64,000 nt of DNA from Sphingobium bisphenolivorans (GTDB lineage: Bacteria; Pseudomonadota; Alphaproteobacteria; Sphingomonadales; Sphingomonadaceae). The number at the start of each line of letters is the position of its first letter. The first letter of the stretch is position 1. The notes below the pieces were generated by a model. That model saw only the letters and a list, made by a program, of their open reading frames with translations, did no database searches and had not been told where the DNA came from. The stretch spans positions 78,187 through 142,186 of the forward strand of contig NZ_ASTG01000017.1 in assembly GCF_000412635.1 (NCBI RefSeq), read 5' to 3'. The position numbers and the translations under genes are program-made. Shown piece by piece: positions 1 through 7,761 of this stretch.

Positions 1-1
1 G

Positions 2-160
2 CTGGCGGCGCACGGCTTCGATCCGATCGACTATGTCACCTTGTGCGATGCCGTCACGCTGGAGCCGATGACGGTGCTGGATCGCCCTGCCCGGCTGCTC
101 GGCGCCGCCAGGCTCGGCCGTACGCGGCTGATCGACAATATCGCGGTCGATCCGGTTTAA
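2..160 (+). CDS. panC: Pantoate--beta-alanine ligase, C-terminal fragment
   Basis: The last 52 codons of a gene cut by the left edge of the window. The readable peptide ends in an RLLGAARLGRTRLIDNI-type segment, which matches the C-terminal tail of pantothenate synthetase. That enzyme joins pantoate and beta-alanine with ATP in the cytosol as the last step of pantothenate synthesis. The catalytic N-terminal part lies outside the window. The gene converges on hemJ, with only 7 bases between the two stop codons. The identification rests on a short tail. Confidence 0.75.
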   Translation: MAAHGFDPIDYVTLCDAVTLEPMTVLDRPARLLGAARLGRTRLIDNIAVDPV

Positions 161-167
161 GCTCCCG

Positions 168-608
168 TCAAAACGGCTTCACGATCACCGCAATCACGAT
201 CACCGCTGCGGCGATGCCGGGCACTTCGTTCACCAGGCGCAGCTGCTTTTCGCTCAAGGGCCGCTGCCCCTTGGCGAGCTTCTTCACATAGCCGGCGATC
301 CAGCCATGATAGGCGGAAAGCCCCAGCACGAAGAGCAGCTTCAGGTGGAACCAGCCGAAATGCCAGGCGCCGATCTCCACCATCAGCATGAGGCCGAAAA
401 TCCAGACGAGGATGATCGAGGGGTTGAGGATGATCTTCAGCAGCCGCTTTTCGCGGTCGATCCATTTGGCGTCTTCATCCGATCCGACAGCGCATTGCTG
501 GTGGTAGACGAAGAAGCGCGGCATCATGAAGAGGCCCGCCATCAGAAAGATGACGAAGATGACATGCGCGGCTTTGACCCACAAATAGGCTGCTCCCAGA
601 TAGGCCAT
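168..608 (-). CDS. hemJ: HemJ-type protoporphyrinogen IX oxidase
   Basis: A 146-residue integral membrane protein with four hydrophobic helices, the usual size and layout of HemJ (UPF0093). The family oxidises protoporphyrinogen IX to protoporphyrin IX in the inner membrane, the step before iron insertion. His15 in the first helix (context VKAAHVIF) is the expected conserved haem-ligand type residue. The start codon overlaps the hemE stop by one base, so the two haem genes are almost certainly co-transcribed and translationally coupled. That pairing with hemE strongly supports HemJ over other four-helix membrane families. Confidence 0.9.
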   Translation of the reverse strand: MAYLGAAYLWVKAAHVIFVIFLMAGLFMMPRFFVYHQQCAVGSDEDAKWIDREKRLLKIILNPSIILVWIFGLMLMVEIGAWHFGWFHLKLLFVLGLSAYHGWIAGYVKKLAKGQRPLSEKQLRLVNEVPGIAAAVIVIAVIVKPF

Positions 609-1672
609 CAGGCACCCTCCCGCTGCCGGACATAACGCGTCAGCGCCTCGACATGGGCAATGGGCGTGTCAGGCAAAATGCCATGACCAAGGTTGAAGAT
701 GTGCGGACGCCCGGCGAAGGCCGAACGGATATTATCGACCGCCTGCTCGACTGCTTCTCCCCCGGCGATCAGCGCCAGCGGATCGAGATTGCCCTGAACC
801 GGCAGGCCCTGCGGCAGCACCCCGTTCGCCCAATGCGGATCGATCGTCTCGTCGACGCCGACCGCGTCCACGGCGGTGCCGACCGCATAATCGACCAGCT
901 TCGCGCCCGCGCCCTTGGGAAAGCCGATCACGGGGACGTCGGGATGGACTGTCTTCAGCTTCTCGACGATATGGCGGTTGGGCTGAACCACCCAGCGATC
1001 GAACTGGAGCGGTGAGAGGCTGCCGGCCCAGCTGTCGAACAGCTGCACCGCCTCCACCCCCGCATCGATCTGGCCGCAGAGATAGGTGACCGTCGCCTCC
1101 ACGATCGCGTCGATGATCGCGCCGAAGCGCTCCGGCTGCTGATAGGCGAGCCGTCGGGCGGGTTCCTGATTCTTGCTGCCCTGCCCCGCGACCATATAGG
1201 TGGCGATGGTCCAGGGACTGCCTGCAAAGCCGAGGAAGGTCACGGCGGGGTCCATGGCTTCCTTCACCCGCCGTACCGTCTCATAGACCGCCTCATAGCG
1301 GCTGAAATCGGGTTTGAGCGCCGAGAGGTCGGTTTCTGCCAGCGTGGGCGCCAGCCGCGGGCCCTCTCCCGCCTCGAACCACAGATCCTGCCCCATGGCA
1401 TAGGGCACGATCAATATGTCGGAAAAGAGGATCGCGCCGTCGAACCCGAAGCGGCGCAGCGGTTGCAACGTCACCTCCGCCGCTGCCGGGCTGTCATAAA
1501 CCAGTTCCAGGAAACCGCCCTTCTTCGCCCGCAATGCGCGATATTCGGGGAGGTATCGCCCCGCCTGCCGCATGAGCCACATGGGCGGGACGTCAAGGCA
1601 CTCACCCTTCAGCACGGAAAGCAACGGCTTGGCGGTCCGGCCGTTCGAACGGCCTGCATCTGGTCCCGTCAT
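608..1672 (-). CDS. hemE: Uroporphyrinogen decarboxylase
   Basis: A 354-residue cytosolic enzyme that removes four carboxyl groups from uroporphyrinogen III to give coproporphyrinogen III. The N-terminal signature MRQAGRYLPEYR is at residues 34-45 and holds the substrate-binding arginines. Further family motifs are GFAGSPWT near residue 150, LFDSWAG near 215 and a C-terminal NLGHGI. Length is normal. A GAGAG stretch precedes the ATG by a few bases. The gene starts beside a DnaA-box-rich intergenic region; in Caulobacter and many other alphaproteobacteria hemE flanks oriC in just this way, so transcription from the hemE promoter would cross or abut the origin. Confidence 0.97.
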   Translation of the reverse strand: MTGPDAGRSNGRTAKPLLSVLKGECLDVPPMWLMRQAGRYLPEYRALRAKKGGFLELVYDSPAAAEVTLQPLRRFGFDGAILFSDILIVPYAMGQDLWFEAGEGPRLAPTLAETDLSALKPDFSRYEAVYETVRRVKEAMDPAVTFLGFAGSPWTIATYMVAGQGSKNQEPARRLAYQQPERFGAIIDAIVEATVTYLCGQIDAGVEAVQLFDSWAGSLSPLQFDRWVVQPNRHIVEKLKTVHPDVPVIGFPKGAGAKLVDYAVGTAVDAVGVDETIDPHWANGVLPQGLPVQGNLDPLALIAGGEAVEQAVDNIRSAFAGRPHIFNLGHGILPDTPIAHVEALTRYVRQREGA

Positions 1673-1807
1673 ATACTCTCTTATTATTAGATTCTAAGAA
1701 GGTGGTGGAGGTAGTTGGGCGCTTGGCAGCGGGGTTTATGCGCTATGCCCGGCTTTGCCAACAGCTTGACTCTTTCGGGCTACCCATACCGGTCCGATTC
1801 CGTCCCC

Positions 1808-1816
1808 TTATCCACA
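1808..1816 (+). promoter_or_regulatory. DnaA box (perfect TTATCCACA)
   Basis: This is an exact match to the DnaA nonamer. It is followed immediately by the one-mismatch copy TTACCCACA (1817-1825) and then, in reverse, TGTGGATGG (1829-1837). Together they make a tight triple cluster inside the putative origin. Confidence 0.85.
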
Positions 1817-1928
1817 TTACCCACAGCTTGTGGATGGAAATTCGCTTCTGTTGGGGAGCTGTGGACAAGATTCCGGGACCGGAGGAGGAAGATTCAGGTG
1901 GGGATTTCTCCCCAGTCCATCTCTTGAT

Positions 1929-1937
1929 TTATCCACA
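1929..1937 (+). promoter_or_regulatory. DnaA box (perfect TTATCCACA)
   Basis: A second exact DnaA nonamer, 24 bases before the start of the DUF299 gene. A related CTTCCACAG follows at 1941-1949. Being so close to the downstream start codon, DnaA bound here could also affect transcription of that gene. Confidence 0.85.
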
Positions 1938-1960
1938 GGCCTTCCACAGAGATATGCTGC

Positions 1961-2782
1961 ATGTCCCGTATCCACCTTCATCTGCTCTCGGATTCCACCG
2001 GCGAAACGCTGGAGAATATCGCCAAAGCGGCGATAGGCGCGTTCGAGAATGTGGAGGCGGTGCGGCATTTCTGGCCGATGGTGCGGTCCGATGTCCATCT
2101 CGACCGCATCATGGAGGAAATCGCCGCCAATCCCGGCCTAGTGCTCTTCACCCTCTCCAACCACCAGTTGCGCCGCCGGCTGGAGACACGCTGCCGCGCG
2201 CTCGGCTTGCCCCATGTCGCGGCGCTCGATAGCGTAACCGATGCCCTGTCCAACATATTGGGGCAGGAAACGCGCAACAGGCCGGGTCGCAAGCATATCC
2301 TCGATGAAGCCTATTTCGCGCGGATCGAGGCAATTCAATATACGATCGCCCATGACGATGGCGTTGGCCACGACAATTGGGAAGAGGCGGATATCGTCCT
2401 GGCCGGCGTGTCACGCGCGTCCAAGACGCCGACCTCCATCTACCTCGCCAATCGCGGATACAAGACGGCCAATATCCCGCTGGTGATCCAGTCGCCGCCG
2501 CCGCGCAGCCTGTTTTCGCTGAAGCATCCAATGGTTGTCGGCCTGACCGTCAGTCCCGAGCGGCTGGTGCAGATCCGCCGCAACCGTCTGCTGTCACTGA
2601 ACCAGGCGCCGGAAACTGCCTATGTCGACATCGACAGGGTGCAGGAGGAACTGGCATTCGCCAGGCGCATGTTCGCCGACAATGGCTGGCCTGTGATCGA
2701 CATGACACGGCGCTCCATCGAGGAAGCGGCGGCGGCCATCATCAACCTCTTCAACGACCGCGTGCTGGCGGAAGGAGCCTGA
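1961..2782 (+). CDS. ppsR: Pyruvate,phosphate dikinase / PEP synthase regulatory protein (DUF299)
   Basis: A 273-residue bifunctional kinase/pyrophosphorylase of the DUF299 family. These proteins switch PEP synthase or PPDK on and off by ADP-dependent phosphorylation and phosphate-dependent removal on a threonine. The P-loop-like stretch GVSRASKTPTSIYL at about residues 148-161 is diagnostic, and the N-terminus LHLLSDSTGET matches the family start. The homologue in Caulobacter is the unnamed gene beside oriC. The chosen ATG follows the second DnaA box, with no strong ribosome-binding site. maf starts four bases after its stop. Which dikinase it controls cannot be read from this window. Confidence 0.92.
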   Translation: MSRIHLHLLSDSTGETLENIAKAAIGAFENVEAVRHFWPMVRSDVHLDRIMEEIAANPGLVLFTLSNHQLRRRLETRCRALGLPHVAALDSVTDALSNILGQETRNRPGRKHILDEAYFARIEAIQYTIAHDDGVGHDNWEEADIVLAGVSRASKTPTSIYLANRGYKTANIPLVIQSPPPRSLFSLKHPMVVGLTVSPERLVQIRRNRLLSLNQAPETAYVDIDRVQEELAFARRMFADNGWPVIDMTRRSIEEAAAAIINLFNDRVLAEGA

Positions 2783-2786
2783 AGAC

Positions 2787-3380
2787 ATGATCGTTCTGGC
2801 ATCGCAAAGTGCGAGCCGCCGGGCGCTTCTGAGCGCGGCGCAGGTTCCGTTCGAGGCTCTGTCACCCGGCGTCGATGAGGAGGCAGCCAAAGAGGCGCTG
2901 CGTGCCGATGGCCTCGACGCGCGGCAGCTGGCAGACGCATTGGCTGAGCTCAAGGCATTGCGCGTGTCGCGGCGCGTACCGGGCGGGCTCGTCCTTGGCT
3001 GCGACCAGACGTTGAGCCTGGACGATGGCAGCATGATCGACAAGGCAGCCGATCGCGCGGATGCCGAACGGATATTAAAGCTGCTGTCGGGCCGGGTGCA
3101 TCATTTGCACAGCGCCGCAGTCATCGCGCTCAACGGCGAGCCGATCTGGCGCCATATCGAGCGGGTGAGGATGACTGTCCGACCGCTGTCGGATAGTTTC
3201 ATTGCTAACTATCTTGATCAAGAGTGGGAGGAATGCCGGTGGTGCGTCGGCTGCTACCGGATCGAGGGACCGGGCGTGCAGCTGTTCGCGAAGGTGGAGG
3301 GCAGCCAGTTTGCAATTCAGGGCTTGCCTCTGCTGCCGCTGCTTGACTTTCTGCGCGTGCGGGGCGTTTTGGCGCAATGA
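2787..3380 (+). CDS. maf: Maf-family nucleotide pyrophosphatase
   Basis: A 197-residue Maf/YceF-type hydrolase, a house-cleaning enzyme that converts non-canonical or modified nucleoside triphosphates to monophosphates. Visible signatures are LASQSASRR at residues 4-12, GCDQTL near 71-76 (the acidic catalytic region) and a GCYRIEGPG segment near 150. Family members more often show SPRR in the first motif, so the SASRR form is a small variation. It sits in a tight operon: 4 bases after ppsR, with the stop overlapping the aroE start as ATGA. Substrate preference is not predictable here. Confidence 0.9.
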   Translation: MIVLASQSASRRALLSAAQVPFEALSPGVDEEAAKEALRADGLDARQLADALAELKALRVSRRVPGGLVLGCDQTLSLDDGSMIDKAADRADAERILKLLSGRVHHLHSAAVIALNGEPIWRHIERVRMTVRPLSDSFIANYLDQEWEECRWCVGCYRIEGPGVQLFAKVEGSQFAIQGLPLLPLLDFLRVRGVLAQ

Positions 3381-4198
3381 CCGACAAGCTCCCCTATGCA
3401 GAAGTGATTGGCGATCCGATCGCGCACAGCAAATCGCCGCTGATCCATAATTTCTGGCTCGACTGCCTGGGGATCGAAGCGGAATATCACAAGACGCATG
3501 TGACGGCGGAGGGGCTTGCCGCCTATTTCCTGGCGCGCCGGGCCGATCCCGACTGGCTGGGCTGCAACGTCACCATTCCGCACAAGATCGCCGTCATGGA
3601 CTTTACCGACGATCCGGGTGGCGTGCGGGAGCGGATTGGCGCAATGAACACGATCGCCAGCGAGACGGGTGGACCGCTGATCGGCACCAACACCGACGCG
3701 GGGGGCTTTCTTCAGCCGTTGCTGCGCGACAAGTGGAAGGGTGAGAGCGCGGTGCTGGTCGGTGCAGGCGGCGCGGCGCGGGCGATTCTGTTCGCGCTGA
3801 CGAGCCTGGGGGTGGCGGACATCAGCATCATGGCGCGCGATCGGTCCAAGGGTCAGGGGCTTCTGGACCGGGCCGGGGTCGAGGGGAGGGTGATCGGGAT
3901 GAACGACGCGCTTCCTGCAGCCGACCTGCTGGTCAACACCAGTTCGCTTGGCATGGTGGGGCAGCCCGTGCTCGATATTGACCTCTCCCATTTGGCAGAC
4001 AGCGCCACTGTCTACGACATCGTCTATTCGCCGCTGGAGACGAACCTGCTCCGGGCAGCCCGGGCGCGCGGCCTCAAGACGCTCGATGGGCTGGAGATGC
4101 TGATCGGACAGGCCGCGTTGGCATTCGACATTTTCTTCGATGCCGAGGCACCGCGCGACCGCGATGAAGAGTTGCGCACTCTGCTGCTGGCAGCCTGA
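3377..4198 (+). CDS. aroE: Shikimate dehydrogenase
   Basis: A 273-residue NADP-dependent enzyme that reduces 3-dehydroshikimate to shikimate in aromatic amino acid synthesis. The substrate-binding SKSPLIHN is at residues 15-22, the catalytic lysine region NVTIPHK near 60-66, NTDAGGF near 103 and the nucleotide-binding GAGGAARA near 128. Length is typical. The ATG overlaps the maf stop (ATGA) and coaE follows after 4 bases, so this is an interior operon gene. Both neighbours keep the order common around alphaproteobacterial origins. Confidence 0.97.
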   Translation: MTDKLPYAEVIGDPIAHSKSPLIHNFWLDCLGIEAEYHKTHVTAEGLAAYFLARRADPDWLGCNVTIPHKIAVMDFTDDPGGVRERIGAMNTIASETGGPLIGTNTDAGGFLQPLLRDKWKGESAVLVGAGGAARAILFALTSLGVADISIMARDRSKGQGLLDRAGVEGRVIGMNDALPAADLLVNTSSLGMVGQPVLDIDLSHLADSATVYDIVYSPLETNLLRAARARGLKTLDGLEMLIGQAALAFDIFFDAEAPRDRDEELRTLLLAA

Positions 4199-4202
4199 TT
4201 CC

Positions 4203-4796
4203 ATGAAGATATACGGCTTAACCGGCTCCATCGGCATGGGGAAATCGGCGGTCGCGAAGATGCTGCGCCGCGAAGGCGTGCCGGTGTTCGACGCGGATGC
4301 GGAGGTGCACCGGCTGCAAGGGCCGGGAGGTCGGCTGCTGCCGGCGATCGAGGCGCGTTTTCCCGGCACGACAGGTGCGAAGGGCGTTGATCGGGTCAAG
4401 CTGGGCGCGGCGGTATTTGGCCATCCCGAGGAGTTGAAGGCGCTGGAGACGATCGTCCATCCGGCGGTCAACCATGTGCGCAAGAAATTCCTGCGGCGAC
4501 ACCGAGCCCGCGCCTTTGTCGTCCTGGACATACCGCTGCTGTTCGAGAAGCATGGCCATCGCAAGGTCGCTGGAGTCATCGTCGTGACCGCGCCCGCCTG
4601 GAAACAGCGTCTCCGGGTCTTGGCGCGCCCCGGCATGACATCGGCAAAATTTCGCAGAATCATTCACTTGCAGACGCCTGATGCTGAAAAACGGCGTCGG
4701 GCTGACTATATCATCAACACAGGCACCACCTTCGCCTCGACCCGTTCCCAGGTGCGCCGTCTGGTCGCTTGCCTTGGGGCGAAGAGAGGCCGATAA
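4203..4796 (+). CDS. coaE: Dephospho-CoA kinase
   Basis: A 197-residue P-loop kinase that phosphorylates dephospho-CoA, the last step of coenzyme A synthesis. The Walker A sequence GSIGMGKS is at residues 8-15. DADAEVH near 31 and the LDIPLLFE segment near 106-113 are CoaE hallmarks. An upstream in-frame ATG at 4140 would add residues from the aroE tail; the start at 4203, giving MKIYGLTGSIG, fits the family. It lies 4 bases after aroE in the same operon. Confidence 0.96.
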   Translation: MKIYGLTGSIGMGKSAVAKMLRREGVPVFDADAEVHRLQGPGGRLLPAIEARFPGTTGAKGVDRVKLGAAVFGHPEELKALETIVHPAVNHVRKKFLRRHRARAFVVLDIPLLFEKHGHRKVAGVIVVTAPAWKQRLRVLARPGMTSAKFRRIIHLQTPDAEKRRRADYIINTGTTFASTRSQVRRLVACLGAKRGR

Positions 4797-4829
4797 AGAC
4801 GGGTGCGGCAGAGTCGGTTCAAGAGGGCA

Positions 4830-5522
4830 ATGCGCGAGATTATCTTTGACACCGAAACGACCGGCTTCGATCCAGTCTCGGGCGATCGCCTGGTGGAAAT
4901 CGGATGCATCGAACTCGTCAACCGGGTGCCTACCGGCCGCACCTTCCACGCCTATTATAATCCCCAGCGGACCATGCCGTCAGCGGCAGAGGCGATTCAC
5001 GGGCTTTCCGACATATTCCTGAAGGACAAGCCGCTCTTCTCGGCCGGGGTGCAGGAGCTGCTCGCCTTCCTGGAGGACAGCCATCTTGTCGCCCATAATG
5101 CGCGGTTCGACTTCGGCTTCCTCAATCATGAGCTGAAGCTGTGCGGCCTGGGCGAAATTTCGATCGACCGGATGATCGATACTGTCGCGATCGCACGGCA
5201 ATTGCACCCCGGCGCCAAGCACAGCCTGGATGCGCTCTGCACCCGATACGGCATCGACCGCAGCCATCGCATCAAGCATGGCGCGTTGCTCGACGCCGAA
5301 CTTCTCGCCCAGCTTTATATCGAACTGACCGGCGGCCGTCAGATCGGCCTTGGTCTTGCACAGGAGGTGGAGAAAGACATTATTCGGGTGGAACTTGCGG
5401 CCGAAATCGCGGTTCGCCCTGTTCGTCCCGCGCGCGTTTTCCAAGCGAGCGCGGAGGAGTTGGTGCGGCACGCCGCGTTCATCGCAACGCTGGAAAAGCC
5501 GCTCTGGCTCGAAGGGGCTTGA
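4830..5522 (+). CDS. dnaQ: DNA polymerase III epsilon subunit (3'-5' proofreading exonuclease)
   Basis: A 230-residue DEDDh exonuclease that proofreads for DNA polymerase III. ExoI carries D7 and E9 in FDTETTG, ExoII is in HNARFDFGF near residue 95, and ExoIII is the HGALLDAELLAQ segment near 150 with its H and D. I chose the ATG at 4830 (MREIIFDTETTG) because family members start there; an AGAGGG precedes it closely. A GTG at 4803 would add nine residues. The gene follows coaE by 33 bases, the usual origin-proximal arrangement. Confidence 0.95.
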   Translation: MREIIFDTETTGFDPVSGDRLVEIGCIELVNRVPTGRTFHAYYNPQRTMPSAAEAIHGLSDIFLKDKPLFSAGVQELLAFLEDSHLVAHNARFDFGFLNHELKLCGLGEISIDRMIDTVAIARQLHPGAKHSLDALCTRYGIDRSHRIKHGALLDAELLAQLYIELTGGRQIGLGLAQEVEKDIIRVELAAEIAVRPVRPARVFQASAEELVRHAAFIATLEKPLWLEGA

Positions 5523-5608
5523 GGCGGCCTATCGGGTTCACCGCCTTCATGCTCCATGCCAGCCGGTCGGCTCGTCCCGGCTGACCGGCAAGAATAAGGA
5601 GAAGGCAT

Positions 5609-6205
5609 ATGGATATTCGTGTTTCTGGGCATCAGGTCGATACGGGCGATGCGCTCAAGCAGCATGTTTCGACCCGGCTCGAAGCCATGGCCGAGAAATA
5701 TTTTTCCCGCACGCTTTCCGCCCAGGTGACGTTCCGCCCTGCGCCCCATGGGGCCTTCCATTGCGATATCGTCTGCCATGTCATGACCGGCCTGATCCTG
5801 AAGGGGGCGGGCGAGGCGCATGAGGCGCATCCCGCCTTCGAGCAGGCCGCTGACCGGATCGAAAAGCAGCTTCGCCGTTATCTGCGGCGCCTGAAGGACC
5901 GCAGCGCACAGGCAGCCGCCGCCGAAGCGCACCGCGCCAATGGCTATGAGATCGATGGCGTGGACGGAGCGGGCTACACAATTTTCGCTTCGGCAGCCGA
6001 TGAGGAGGAACCGGCCGAAGCGCCCCTGATCGTCGCGGAAACACGCGTCGATATCCCTGAGGCCAGCGTATCCGACGCGGTCATGATGCTCGACCTGCGC
6101 AACACCAATGCGCTGTTGTTCGTGAATGCGGGCACCGCCAGCTATAACATGGTTTATCGCCGCCACGACGGCACAATCGGCTGGGTGGAGCCGCGCGCCT
6201 CCTAG
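5609..6205 (+). CDS. hpf: Ribosome hibernation promoting factor (long HPF)
   Basis: A 198-residue long-form HPF that binds the 30S decoding centre and dimerises idle 70S ribosomes in stationary phase or stress. Residues 1-100 form the S30AE domain (MDIRVSGHQVDTGDAL start), followed by an Ala/Glu-rich linker and a C-terminal dimerisation domain (VVYRRHDG-like: here MVYRRHDGTIGWVEP). An AAGGAGAAGG ribosome-binding site lies just before the ATG. ptsN follows about 130 bases later, a neighbour pair frequent in proteobacteria, where hpf and ptsN lie downstream of rpoN; no rpoN is visible here. Confidence 0.93.
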   Translation: MDIRVSGHQVDTGDALKQHVSTRLEAMAEKYFSRTLSAQVTFRPAPHGAFHCDIVCHVMTGLILKGAGEAHEAHPAFEQAADRIEKQLRRYLRRLKDRSAQAAAAEAHRANGYEIDGVDGAGYTIFASAADEEEPAEAPLIVAETRVDIPEASVSDAVMMLDLRNTNALLFVNAGTASYNMVYRRHDGTIGWVEPRAS

Positions 6206-6333
6206 AATGCACCGGCCCCGGCGCCGGCGGTTGACCTTCGTCGGCTGCCGGCCTATGGGGCCGGGCTTTATATGTTCCCGAGCAACGCGCAATCGATCGA
6301 AGCTGGGCGCGCCTCGGCTGTTCCGGGTTGGTC

Positions 6334-6801
6334 ATGGTTCACTTCAACGATATCGTCGCGCCGGATGCGCTTGCCACGGCCCTGACGGTGAACGGCAAGA
6401 AGCCGCTGTTCCAGAAAATCGCGGCGCTTGCGGCCAAGGCATATGATCTGGACGCCCGCGTCGTTGCAGAGGCGCTGATGGAACGGGAAAAGCTCGGATC
6501 CACCGGTTTTGGCGGCGGCGTCGCCATTCCCCATGCGAAGATTCCCTCGCTCGGCAAGATGTGCGCCGTGGTCGTGTTGCTTGACCCGGCGATGCCGTTC
6601 GACGCCGTTGACGAGGCCCCGGTCAATATCGTTTTCGCATTGCTGTCGCCTGTCGATAGCGGAGCGGAGCATCTGAAGACCCTGGCGCGGGTTTCCCGCT
6701 ATCTGCGCGATGAGGGGCAGGTCACCCGATTGCGCGGCGTCAAGTCGGATGCGGCTCTGCACGCCCTGCTGGCGGGTGGCGAGGCACGTGACGCTGCCTG
6801 A
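6334..6801 (+). CDS. ptsN: PTS IIA-like nitrogen regulatory protein PtsN (EIIA-Ntr)
   Basis: A 155-residue EIIA-Ntr domain protein, the end acceptor of the nitrogen phosphotransfer chain; it signals to potassium uptake, nitrogen and stress systems. The phosphorylated histidine is His67 in GVAIPHAK. I use the ATG at 6334; a TTG at 6328 would add two residues. The gap from hpf holds a possible promoter (TTGACC at 6231-6236, TATGGG 17 bases later), a weak match. The 3' end overlaps the next gene's likely GTG start by 14 bases. Confidence 0.92.
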   Translation: MVHFNDIVAPDALATALTVNGKKPLFQKIAALAAKAYDLDARVVAEALMEREKLGSTGFGGGVAIPHAKIPSLGKMCAVVVLLDPAMPFDAVDEAPVNIVFALLSPVDSGAEHLKTLARVSRYLRDEGQVTRLRGVKSDAALHALLAGGEARDAA

Positions 6802-7258
6802 GCCGGGTGCCTCGCCCAGTGGGGAGGCGGCGCATTTCCGCGCGCTGGAGAGCCTTTATCGATCGGCACCGATCAATCGCCTGTTCCGGTCGGAACTGAC
6901 GATCCCGGAGGCAGGACATTCCGTCATCAGCTTCGACGCGGACGAGACGCAGTTTCATGCGGCCGGAGCGGTGCATGGCACCGTCTATTTCAAGATGCTC
7001 GATGATGCGGCCTTCTACGCCGCCAACAGCCTGGTGAGCGACCGATTCCTGCTGACGACCGCCTTCAATGTGCTCTTCACCCGGCCGATCACTCCCGGCC
7101 GGCTTCGGGCCGAAGGGCGCTGGATCAACGGCAAGCGCCGGGTGTATGTGGCCGAGGCGAGCCTGATCGACGCAGATGGGGAGGAGGTCGGGCGTGGAAC
7201 TGGCACCTTCATGCGGTCGCAATTCCCCTTATCTTCTCTGCCGGGCTATGGTGACTGA
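6788..7258 (+). CDS. PaaI-type thioesterase (hotdog fold)
   Basis: A 156-residue protein with the hotdog layout of the PaaI/YiiD-type thioesterases: GAVHGTVYFKMLDDAAFYAANS near residues 58-78 contains the acidic helix region, followed by the strands ending in GRGTGTF. Such enzymes hydrolyse acyl-CoA thioesters; the substrate is unknown. The start is uncertain. The GTG at 6788, preceded by GCGAGG, gives a sensible N-terminus and overlaps ptsN by 14 bases. The stop overlaps the following DUF1491 start, so translation is probably coupled along ptsN, this gene and DUF1491. Confidence 0.75.
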   Translation: MTLPEPGASPSGEAAHFRALESLYRSAPINRLFRSELTIPEAGHSVISFDADETQFHAAGAVHGTVYFKMLDDAAFYAANSLVSDRFLLTTAFNVLFTRPITPGRLRAEGRWINGKRRVYVAEASLIDADGEEVGRGTGTFMRSQFPLSSLPGYGD

Positions 7259-7586
7259 ACGGCTGACCAGCGCGATGCTGGTCGGCGCGTTGTTACGCCG
7301 CAGCGCAGCAGAAGGCGGATTTGCCGCCATATTGATGAAGGGCGATGAGACGAGCGGCGTCATCATCATCCAAGCTCTTGAAAAGGGGATAGAAAAGGGA
7401 TTGCTGGAGCGGATTCCGGACCTTTCAGGAGGGTACCGAATCACTCGTTGCGGTCCCGCACCGGATGAAGGGTCCGACAAGGCAGCCCAATATATTGAGC
7501 GTCGACGCCGATCAGACCCCGATCTGTGGGTTATCGAACTCGATATCGCGGATGCGGAACGGTTCGCCGCTGAAACAATCTGCTGA
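7248..7586 (+). CDS. DUF1491 family protein
   Basis: A 112-residue protein with the DUF1491 pattern: TERLTSAMLVGALLRRSAAEGGFAAILMKGD at the N-terminus and a DPDLWVIELDIADAERF segment at the C-terminus. The family is common in alphaproteobacteria and has no known function. No catalytic motif or signal peptide is visible. The ATG at 7248 overlaps the thioesterase stop by 11 bases. It is followed by 175 bases without a gene before the SleB-like hydrolase. Confidence 0.8.
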   Translation: MVTERLTSAMLVGALLRRSAAEGGFAAILMKGDETSGVIIIQALEKGIEKGLLERIPDLSGGYRITRCGPAPDEGSDKAAQYIERRRRSDPDLWVIELDIADAERFAAETIC

Positions 7587-7761
7587 TCGTTGACTCCCTT
7601 CGTCCGGGCAGGCACAGGCCCCCCACGCTTCAGTGCGCAGGTTGCCGGCTTCGTCCATGGGGGGCGGATGCGGTAAACACGCAGACGGGGGGCGGCCGGA
7701 CGTCGGTGTATCAAGGGGTTTGTGACGTCCCCGGCCAAGAACCGCACGATTTTGAGTTGTA

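Larger units (their letters stand above)
1673..1960. other. oriC: Probable chromosomal origin of replication (oriC)
   Basis: A 288-bp non-coding region between hemE and the DUF299 gene. It holds two perfect DnaA boxes (TTATCCACA at 1808-1816 and 1929-1937) and near matches TTACCCACA (1817-1825), TGTGGATGG (1829-1837, reverse) and TGTGGACAA (1860-1868, reverse). The hemE-proximal end (about 1671-1700) is AT-rich in an otherwise GC-rich sequence and could be the unwinding element. Five GANTC sites, the CcrM methylation target, lie at 1690, 1768, 1796, 1869 and 1891. The flanking genes are those that flank the Caulobacter origin. I saw no TTAA-N7-TTAA CtrA site. Function is inferred, not shown. 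Confidence 0.85.

Noticed and set aside
4803..4829. GTG start for dnaQ
   Set aside because: It would add nine residues before the conserved MREIIFDTETTG start and is not needed.
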